Shown piece after piece: positions 1 through 7,017 of a stretch of 11,207 nt of DNA (positions are counted from its first letter, which is position 1; each line of letters opens with the position of its first letter). The stretch is from NCBI GenBank assembly GCA_031406135.1, contig JANOGU010000142.1, positions 1-11,207 on the forward strand, given 5' to 3'. The notes beneath the pieces are model-generated. The model searched no databases. It had not been told where the DNA came from and saw only the letters and a list, made by a program, of their open reading frames with translations. This DNA comes from JANOGU01 sp031406135 (lineage in GTDB: Bacteria; Pseudomonadota; Alphaproteobacteria; Rhodobacterales; Rhodobacteraceae). The position numbers and the translations under genes were made by a program.

Positions 1-493
1 ATTCTCCAAGCACACTGCCTTTTTCGTCGATAAGGCCGATTTTCCCCGAAGCAAGTTCGGCAAACGCCTCGATCTCTGCAGGTGGCGATCCATATCCGCC
101 CATGTTGAACGCTACTGAATTGCCTGAGTAGTTGGAACCACCTACGGTTAGGTTAAAAGCGTCCGACGACAGGACCAACACGGCATCGTGCCTTGAGAAT
201 TTCCATCTGCTGGACACGGCTTGCCCAATAACGATGCCGGACCACCTTTCTCTCGCCCGATTGTATTCTGCGGGGCCGGTCGAGAAGGCGAAGACGCCGT
301 CGGCAAACCTCGTTTCCGCGACACAGGCTCCGTCAAAGACAGCAATTTCACGACCAGCCTGAACCTTGTAGCCGTCCACTAGATACAACGTCCAGTTGCC
401 ACTGGCGTACAACTTCTTCCGCGTATCCGCGGCAGCCACACCACAATGCAGCGCCACCGCCAACGCCACAACCAAGCCGAGTCCTCGCATCAT
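1..493 (-). CDS. Secreted protein of unknown function, tandem paralogue (C-terminus cut by window edge)
   Basis: An open frame starts at ATG 493 and runs off the left edge, giving 164 codons without a stop. Residues 1-22 form a Sec signal peptide: MMRGLG start, hydrophobic core, then GVAAA before D23, so a periplasmic or secreted product is expected. The residue before C17 is His, which argues against a lipobox. It resembles the upstream gene (511-1032) over its whole visible length. Shared features are the signal peptide, LY-x-SG-x-WTL near residue 29, a W-x-x-S-x-W/R-x-F block followed by a VLV strand, SG-x(4)-V-x-F, and G-x-I-x-x-x-D-x-KG near residue 150. GGAGGG lies about eight bases before the ATG, and 17 bases separate the start from the previous stop, so the pair is probably one transcript. 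Codons are less GC-rich than in rpoD or soxA. I do not recognise the family. The paralogy is directly visible; location is inferred from the signal peptide. Confidence 0.8.
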   Translation of the reverse strand, partial: MMRGLGLVVALAVALHCGVAAADTRKKLYASGNWTLYLVDGYKVQAGREIAVFDGACVAETRFADGVFAFSTGPAEYNRARERWSGIVIGQAVSSRWKFSRHDAVLVLSSDAFNLTVGGSNYSGNSVAFNMGGYGSPPAEIEAFAELASGKIGLIDEKGSVLGE

Positions 494-510
494 AGCGCGT
501 CCCTCCGTAG

Positions 511-1032
511 CTACATTCCGCCGCATTGCAGCATCTTGCGATACACTGCTTTCAGCCCTGCGGAGGGAAACCGCGCGATTGTCCGGCCTTTGCGGTCAAC
601 GACGCTGATCGTTCCGACTGCTGTTTCTGTGAACAGCCGATTCCCGTCGGGACTGTTGCCCGCATCAAACATCACGAGGTCGCCCTTATACAGCGCCCCG
701 CTCATGATTAGGTTATTGCCTTCTTCCGCATCGAAGACCAACACGCCCTCGTCCTGCCGGAAGTTCCAACTCGAGGACCACACTTTGGTGAACACCCGCC
801 CCTTGAGCGGCACGGTAAAGCTCATTCCGCTCGTCGCGTTTCCGGTTTCGGCCAAACACACCCCGTCTCTTTCGGCCCTCATGAAGGAATCGCCCTCGAT
901 GAATACGAATGTATCCGTCCTGAAGAGTGTCCAGCTCCCGCTTGAGTAAAGCTTTTGCCGCGTTTCTGCGGCAGCCACACCGCAATGCAACGTGACGAAC
1001 AGTGCCGCAACCGCGCCAAGTCCCCTGAGCAT
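511..1032 (-). CDS. Secreted protein of unknown function, upstream tandem paralogue
   Basis: The predicted protein has 173 residues. ATG 1032 is chosen because GGGAGG lies about five bases upstream and because it aligns with the start of the downstream paralogue. Residues 1-22 form a Sec signal peptide ending GVAAA, with likely cleavage before E23. Cysteines are C17 (inside the signal), C59 and C170, so the mature form has one possible disulfide. The body is rich in beta-forming residues and Trp (SGSWTL, KVWSSSWNF). It ends in F-x-x-x-G-L-x-A-x-Y-x(5)-C. That ending is reminiscent of several alphaproteobacterial periplasmic proteins, such as IalB-like ones, but this is only a resemblance. The gene follows the rpoD terminator and has its own candidate promoter. 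It probably heads a two-gene transcript with the paralogue at 1-493. Function unknown. Confidence 0.85.
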   Translation of the reverse strand: MLRGLGAVAALFVTLHCGVAAAETRQKLYSSGSWTLFRTDTFVFIEGDSFMRAERDGVCLAETGNATSGMSFTVPLKGRVFTKVWSSSWNFRQDEGVLVFDAEEGNNLIMSGALYKGDLVMFDAGNSPDGNRLFTETAVGTISVVDRKGRTIARFPSAGLKAVYRKMLQCGGM

Positions 1033-1088
1033 CGCGGCCTCCCATAGGTCCAGCCCGGCTGGGACCTTCGGACCAAGGCTTGCAGTCG

Positions 1089-1117
1089 TTTATATCATGA
1101 ACGGCAGACAGTGTCCG
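1089..1117 (-). promoter_or_regulatory. Candidate sigma-70 promoter for the tandem secreted-protein genes
   Basis: On the minus strand CGGACA (1117-1112) and TATAAA (1094-1089) are separated by exactly 17 bases. The -10 box fits well; the -35 box keeps only GACA of TTGACA. Transcription would start near 1082, giving a leader of about 50 bases before ATG 1032. It lies just after the rpoD terminator, where a new promoter is expected. The box match is seen; promoter activity is inferred. Confidence 0.4.
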
Positions 1118-1134
1118 GGTGAATCACTGCCGCG

Positions 1135-1164
1135 AAAAAAAAGGCGCCCTCGCGGGCGCCCTTT
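1135..1164 (-). terminator. Rho-independent terminator of dnaG-rpoD
   Basis: Read on the minus strand, GGCGCCC and GGGCGCC form a perfect 7-bp GC stem around a GCGA loop, followed at once by eight T residues. The stem is flanked by AAAG on the 5' side, which can extend pairing into the T-run. It begins two bases after the rpoD stop codon, so it terminates the operon and separates it from the secreted-protein genes downstream. Confidence 0.95.
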
Positions 1165-1166
1165 CC

Positions 1167-3149
<1,983 letters not shown>

Positions 3150-3166
3150 GCGTGTTCCTTCGGGAT

Positions 3167-3218
3167 GAGTCGGGAGGCGATTCGGTCTGCGTGATGTAGC
3201 GATTCGCGGCGCCGAATC
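3167..3218. promoter_or_regulatory. Cluster of four GANTC (CcrM methylation) sites upstream of rpoD
   Basis: Within 52 bases lie GAGTC (3167-3171), GATTC (3179-3183), GATTC (3201-3205) and GAATC (3214-3218). GANTC is the target of CcrM, the cell-cycle methylase of Alphaproteobacteria, and GcrA acts with sigma-70 at promoters holding methylated GANTC. By eye I count only about 18 such sites in the whole window, so four here is dense. No convincing -35/-10 pair was found in this spacer. A regulatory role is inferred. Confidence 0.45.
3201..3218. repeat. Inverted repeat in the dnaG-rpoD spacer
   Basis: GATTCG and CGAATC face each other across six bases (CGGCGC), giving an 18-base hairpin or dyad between the dnaG stop and the rpoD start. 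No T-run follows on the minus strand, so it is not a Rho-independent terminator. Both arms contain a GANTC site. It could be an operator, an RNA stem affecting processing between the two genes, or chance. Confidence 0.5.
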
Positions 3219-3233
3219 ACAGGGTGCGAGGTG

Positions 3234-5141
3234 TCACGGCCGGCGCCGGGTCAGTGTAGGGGGGGCGTCGATCAACTCCTGCAGCCGGTTCAGCATGCCC
3301 TGCCGGTCCTCGCCTGCGATTCCCTCCTCGGCCAGCCTGGAACGCCCGGCCTCGTTGCGGGCCTCGGCGGCGTTGCGAAGGCGCCAGGTGAGGCCTTCGT
3401 CCACAAGCCCCGAGGCGTCCTCCATGCCTTCAGCGATCTCCCTGCGGGCCGCCCGGATGGCGTGCAGCTTGGCCAGGCCTTCCGACACGCAGCGATGGGC
3501 AAGCCCGGTATCCGCGCGCTTCCAGATCGACGGCGAGGACGAGACATGGGGCTGGTTCACAAGCGATTCAAGCACCGCGCGCGCCGCGTCGGACAGGGCA
3601 ACGGCGTCCGCCAGCAGCGCGCTCCGCAGCGCCTCGTGCTGGAGTCCGGCAAGGTCCAGCGTCTCGAGCGCGGATTCGAAGTCGCGGACCATTTCCGGAT
3701 GGATGGCCAGCGTCGCCAGCACCACGGCCTCGAGCAAGACCTCGTCGGCCCGCTCGACGCCGCGCGCCAGCGTCGACGCCCTCGCCCCCGGCGTGACCGG
3801 CGCCTGCGGCCGTTGCATCCGGCCCATGATCGGACGTTGCGGCCAGGCGCGGCGCTCACCGCCGAACAGATCCGCCCGCAAGCGGCGCATTTCTTCGGCG
3901 TAGTGGCTGCGGATCGAGGCATCGGCGATGCGTGCCAGCGCCGCGCGCAGACGCTTGTCGAGCGCGGCCTTGCGTTCGGGGCTGTCGTAGACCTGCCCCT
4001 CGGTCTCGCGCTGCCACAGCAGGCGCACCATCGGCTGGGCGGCATCGATGACCTTCTGCATCGCCGGTGCGCCCTCGGCGCGGATCAGATCGTCGGGGTC
4101 CTGGCCGCCGGGCAGCAGCGCGAAGCGCAGCCCCTGCCCCGCCTCCAGCATCGGCAGGGCGAGGTCCACGACCCGCAGCGCCGCCCGCACCCCCGCCGCA
4201 TCACCGTCGAGCGCAATGACGGGTTCGGGGGAGAGCTTCCACATCAGGCGAAGCTGGTCCTCGGTCACGGCGGTGCCCAGCGGCGCCACCGCGCCGGTGA
4301 AGCCGGCGTCCGACAGGGCGATCACATCCATGTAGCCTTCGGCCACCACGAGGGTCTTGCCCTTGCCGGTCGCCTCACGCGCAGGGCCGAGGTTGAACAG
4401 CATGCGGCCCTTGTCGAAGATCGGGGTTTCCGGCCCGTTGAGGTATTTCGCCGGTGCCGCCGGATCGAGCGCCCGGCCGCCGAAAGAGATGGCCCTGTCC
4501 CGCCCGTCGCGGATCGGGAACATGATCCGGCCGCGGAAGCGGTCGTAGGGGGCGCCGCCGTCGTCCGGCTTGATGGTCAGTCCGGACTCGACGAGCTGGT
4601 CCAGAGCGATGCCCTTGCCGGTGAGCGCCTGCGTCAACGCGGTGCGCCCGCCCGGGGCGAAGCCGATCTCCCAGCGGTCCTGGCTGGCCTCGGAAAGCCG
4701 CCGCTTGGCCAGGTAGGCGCGGGCCTCGGCCGCCGCGAGGGTGCTAAGCTGCAGGCGATAGTATTTCACCGCCTCTTCCAGCACCTCGACCAGCGTCTTT
4801 GCCCGGTCGGCGCGTTCGGTCGCCTGCGGGTCACGGGCGGGCATCTGCATCCCGGCCTCACGGGCGAGGGTCTCCACCGCCTCCATGAAGGACAGGTTTT
4901 CCGTCTCCTTCACGAAGGTCAGCGCGTCGCCCTTCGCATGGCAGCCAAAGCAGTAGTAAAAGCCCTTGCGGTCATCGACGTGGAAGCTGGCCGATTTCTC
5001 CTGGTGGAACGGACAGGGCGCCCACCAGTCGCCGCGCGACTGGTTCGACTTGCGCAGGTCCCACACGACCCTGCGGCCGACCACGGAGACAAGGCTCACG
5101 CGGGTCCGCAGTTCGTCGAGAAAGCCGTGCGGCAGCGCCAT
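3234..5141 (-). CDS. dnaG: DNA primase DnaG
   Basis: DnaG synthesises RNA primers for chromosome replication together with the replicative helicase. From ATG 5141 the protein has 635 residues. The CHC2-type zinc-binding domain occupies roughly residues 1-100, with ligands C43, H46, C64 and C67 (CPFH and CFGC). The RNA-polymerase/TOPRIM core follows: FRGRIMFPI and YLNGPETPIF near 202-242, VVAEGYMD near 265-272 with acidic E268, and ALDGDAAG near 310-317 with D312 and D314. The C-terminal helicase-binding region is less conserved. ATG 5141 is preferred because MALPHGFLDELRTRVSL matches where primases of this group begin, and GGGGGAG lies about 12 bases upstream. An in-frame GTG at 5210 would add 23 residues lacking primase similarity. 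The gene lies directly upstream of rpoD, as in the macromolecular-synthesis operon. The rpsU of the enterobacterial version is not adjacent. Confidence 0.96.
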   Translation of the reverse strand: MALPHGFLDELRTRVSLVSVVGRRVVWDLRKSNQSRGDWWAPCPFHQEKSASFHVDDRKGFYYCFGCHAKGDALTFVKETENLSFMEAVETLAREAGMQMPARDPQATERADRAKTLVEVLEEAVKYYRLQLSTLAAAEARAYLAKRRLSEASQDRWEIGFAPGGRTALTQALTGKGIALDQLVESGLTIKPDDGGAPYDRFRGRIMFPIRDGRDRAISFGGRALDPAAPAKYLNGPETPIFDKGRMLFNLGPAREATGKGKTLVVAEGYMDVIALSDAGFTGAVAPLGTAVTEDQLRLMWKLSPEPVIALDGDAAGVRAALRVVDLALPMLEAGQGLRFALLPGGQDPDDLIRAEGAPAMQKVIDAAQPMVRLLWQRETEGQVYDSPERKAALDKRLRAALARIADASIRSHYAEEMRRLRADLFGGERRAWPQRPIMGRMQRPQAPVTPGARASTLARGVERADEVLLEAVVLATLAIHPEMVRDFESALETLDLAGLQHEALRSALLADAVALSDAARAVLESLVNQPHVSSSPSIWKRADTGLAHRCVSEGLAKLHAIRAARREIAEGMEDASGLVDEGLTWRLRNAAEARNEAGRSRLAEEGIAGEDRQGMLNRLQELIDAPPTLTRRRP

Positions 5142-5151
5142 AACTCGAGAC

Positions 5152-5189
5152 GACTCCCCCGAACCGTCCGGGTGATTCCCCGGAGATTC
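5152..5189. promoter_or_regulatory. GANTC (CcrM) cluster in the dnaG leader
   Basis: GACTC (5152-5156), GATTC (5174-5178) and GATTC (5185-5189) fall within 38 bases just upstream of the preferred dnaG start. A fourth site, GAATC, is at 5297-5301. If dnaG starts at 5141 this is untranslated leader, which would suit a regulatory role. If it starts at the GTG at 5210 the sites lie in coding sequence. Methylation control by CcrM/GcrA is inferred from the motif only. Confidence 0.35.
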
Positions 5190-5248
5190 TTTTGATCCGG
5201 TATCTGCCACGTTGAGTGCCTGAATGCACGGGCGGCGACTTCCGCGCT

Positions 5249-5315
5249 CGCCGTACGGCGCGTTAACGGCGGGTCAAACCCTAACAAACCCTTACAGAAT
5301 CAGTGCAATATATTG
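5249..5315. promoter_or_regulatory. AT-rich and palindromic leader upstream of dnaG
   Basis: This is the only clearly AT-rich non-coding stretch between the sox operon and dnaG, so the dnaG promoter is probably here. It holds a perfect 12-base palindrome CGCCGTACGGCG (5249-5260), then CGTTAACG (5261-5268), a direct repeat CAAACCCT at 5275-5282 and 5285-5292 (10-base period), and palindrome CAATATATTG (5306-5315). A TTGCAC box is readable on the minus strand near 5306, but I could not pair it with a good -10 at normal spacing. Operator or DNA-binding roles are inferred. Confidence 0.4.
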
Positions 5316-5328
5316 TTTTTGCTCACAA

Positions 5329-5353
5329 TAAAAAGCGTCCCGCGGTGTGACGC
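5329..5353 (-). terminator. Probable terminator of the sarcosine oxidase operon
   Basis: Directly after the hydrolase stop codon the minus strand reads GCGTC, a nine-base loop, then GACGC and five T residues followed by ATT. The 5-bp stem can be lengthened by an A-T and a G-T pair. This is weaker than the rpoD terminator, but the position right behind the stop and the T-run support it. Confidence 0.65.
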
Positions 5354-6475
5354 TCACCCGAGGAGCCTTCGGACCACCCTCTCGAAGATGCGCGCGCCGA
5401 GGGGGATCAGAGCGTCGGGGAAGTCGTAGTCGGGGGCGTGGAGGCGGGGGTGGCCGATGCCCGCACCGAGGCCGAGCATCGCGGCCCTGGTCACCACGCC
5501 GAAGCGGCCGAAGTCCTCCGAGGCGCGCATCGGCAGGTCACCGGGGTCGGGCGGGAGCCCTTCGGCGGCGCAGGCGGCGGCGAGGTGGGCGGTGGCCTCC
5601 GGGTCGTTGGTGCAGGCGGCGAAGTTGTCGTGGTGGGTGAGGGTCAGCGCGAGGTCGCGGGCCTCCGCTTGTGCCAGCGTTTCGGCCGCGTGCAGCAGGG
5701 CGGCCATCCCGGCGTCGGTCAGGGTCCGCAGCGTCGCCCAGACCTCGGCTTCCCCCGGGGTGATGCCGAAGGCGGGATCGCCGAGGCGGGCGTGGGTGAC
5801 GGTGACGAGACGGAAGCCTTCGGTCAGCGGGCCGTCCCGGCCCAGCGCGATGAGGCCGGGGATCAGGCGGGCCAGCGCCTTGGCCGGGGAGCGGGCGGCG
5901 GCGGGCTCGGCGGCGTGGGCGGTGCGGCCGTCGAGGCGGAGCTTCAGGCCCAGCGAGGCGCAGTTCATCGGGCCTGGTTTGAGCCAGACCTGGCCGAGGG
6001 GAGCACCGGGGAGGTTGTGCAGGGCGAAGGCCCAGTCCGGGCGAAGCGCGGCGAAGCGCGGATCGGCAAGCACGGCGGCGGCGCCGGAGCCGTCCTCTTC
6101 GGCGGGCTGGGCAAGCAGGACGACGCGGCCGCGGGACGGCGGACGGGCGGCCAGCGCGTGGGCGGTGGCCAAGAGGATCGCGAGATGGCCGTCGTGGCCG
6201 CAGAGATGCGCCTTGCCGGGGATTTCCGAGGCCCATGGGGCGGTGCCCGTCTCGCGGATCGGCAGGCCGTCAAGCTCGGCGCGCAGCAGCACGGTGGGCC
6301 CGGGGTCCGGCGCCGTGAGGACCGCCGCGACCCCATGCCCGCCGAGGCCGCGGGTGACGGTGCAGACCGGCGGCAGCGCCGCGGCGAAGGCCGCGGCCGT
6401 CTCGACCTCCAGCCCGGAAACTTCCGGGTTGCGATGGAGGGTGTGGCGGAAGGCGGTCAGCGCGGCGAGGTCCAT
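5354..6475 (-). CDS. M20D family amidohydrolase / aminoacylase-like peptidase
   Basis: A metal-dependent amide hydrolase of the M20D group (hippurate hydrolase, N-acyl amino acid amidohydrolase, AbgB-like), 373 residues and cytosolic. The start is ATG 6475, which overlaps the soxG stop as TGATG and begins with the family-typical FRHTLHRNPEVSG. Motifs in order: RAELDGLPI (catalytic-region D69), HLCGHDGH (C92 and H94, likely metal ligands), PAEEDGSGA (E126/E127), LHN with H153, a dimerisation-type insert with GRTAHAAEP near 183-191, ASEDF near 318, and LHAPDYDFPD near 345 with H346. A longer in-frame start at 6598 exists, but its extra residues overlap soxG and look like shadow coding. It is the last gene of the sox operon, so coupled translation is likely. 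The substrate is unknown. Release of an amino acid or N-methyl amino acid from an N-acyl compound fits the context but is inference. Confidence 0.9.
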   Translation of the reverse strand: MDLAALTAFRHTLHRNPEVSGLEVETAAAFAAALPPVCTVTRGLGGHGVAAVLTAPDPGPTVLLRAELDGLPIRETGTAPWASEIPGKAHLCGHDGHLAILLATAHALAARPPSRGRVVLLAQPAEEDGSGAAAVLADPRFAALRPDWAFALHNLPGAPLGQVWLKPGPMNCASLGLKLRLDGRTAHAAEPAAARSPAKALARLIPGLIALGRDGPLTEGFRLVTVTHARLGDPAFGITPGEAEVWATLRTLTDAGMAALLHAAETLAQAEARDLALTLTHHDNFAACTNDPEATAHLAAACAAEGLPPDPGDLPMRASEDFGRFGVVTRAAMLGLGAGIGHPRLHAPDYDFPDALIPLGARIFERVVRRLLG

Positions 6476-7017
6476 CACCCCTGGGCGGCCAGGTTCGCCC
6501 GGGCCTCGAGCTTCGCCAGCGCCTCCACGATCTCGTGCCAGGCGGTGCGCGCCATCGAGCGGAAGACGAGCACGGCGAACCCGCCGGCGGTCCGCCACAG
6601 CACCGCCTGCATCAGGTTGAGCGGCGCGCGGGCAGCCTCGCCCTCGGCCATCGTCCGCAGGTTCAGGGGAACGAGGCGCATGAGCGCGTCGGCGGCGAGC
6701 GGGCCTTCCAGCGTCAGGCAGGCCCAGCCGTCGGTCTGGTCGATCCCCGGGATGTCGCCGAGCACGGGGGCCGGCACGCCGACGAGGAGGGCCAGGTCGC
6801 GTCCGGCCCAGACGATCCGCGCCGGGCCGGAGACGGCGGTGCGGTTCGGGGCGGGGAAAGCCAGGCCCAGCGGTTTCAAGGCCTTGGCCGCCGCCTTCGC
6901 CTGACCGGGCAAGAGCGCGAGGGCGGTGATCGGACCGGGATCGATGAGCGCCAGCGTCGTGCCGCCGTAGTTGACGGGAGACAGGCGCAGGGCGGGAGAG
7001 GCGATCAGGTCAGGCAC
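6475..7017 (-). CDS. soxG: Sarcosine oxidase gamma subunit
   Basis: The predicted protein of 180 residues matches the usual length of SoxG, the small gamma subunit that packs against the alpha subunit in heterotetrameric sarcosine oxidase. Recognisable features are DQTDGWACLTLEGP, LVPLNLR, then AVLWRT and VFRSMARTAWHEI near the end, which follow the SoxG pattern of a small GcvT-like half domain. The start GTG 7017 overlaps the last eight bases of soxA, and the stop overlaps the hydrolase ATG. This indicates translational coupling on both sides. Function rests on family similarity and perfect operon context; the protein itself is poorly conserved. No active-site residues are expected here. Confidence 0.92.
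   Translation of the reverse strand: MPDLIASPALRLSPVNYGGTTLALIDPGPITALALLPGQAKAAAKALKPLGLAFPAPNRTAVSGPARIVWAGRDLALLVGVPAPVLGDIPGIDQTDGWACLTLEGPLAADALMRLVPLNLRTMAEGEAARAPLNLMQAVLWRTAGGFAVLVFRSMARTAWHEIVEALAKLEARANLAAQG

Noticed and set aside
3231..5195. Plus-strand ORF of 654 codons opposite dnaG
   Set aside because: Antisense shadow of the primase gene, with arginine-, histidine- and glycine-rich low-complexity content and no recognisable domain.
6476..6598. Longer start for the M20 hydrolase at 6598
   Set aside because: The added residues are Arg/Gly-rich, overlap soxG and lack family similarity. The ATG at 6475 gives the normal N-terminus and a TGATG coupling site.
5438..6904. Plus-strand ORFs of 387-488 codons opposite the hydrolase and soxG
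   Set aside because: Gly/Arg-rich shadows of two genes with clear motifs and overlapping starts and stops on the minus strand.
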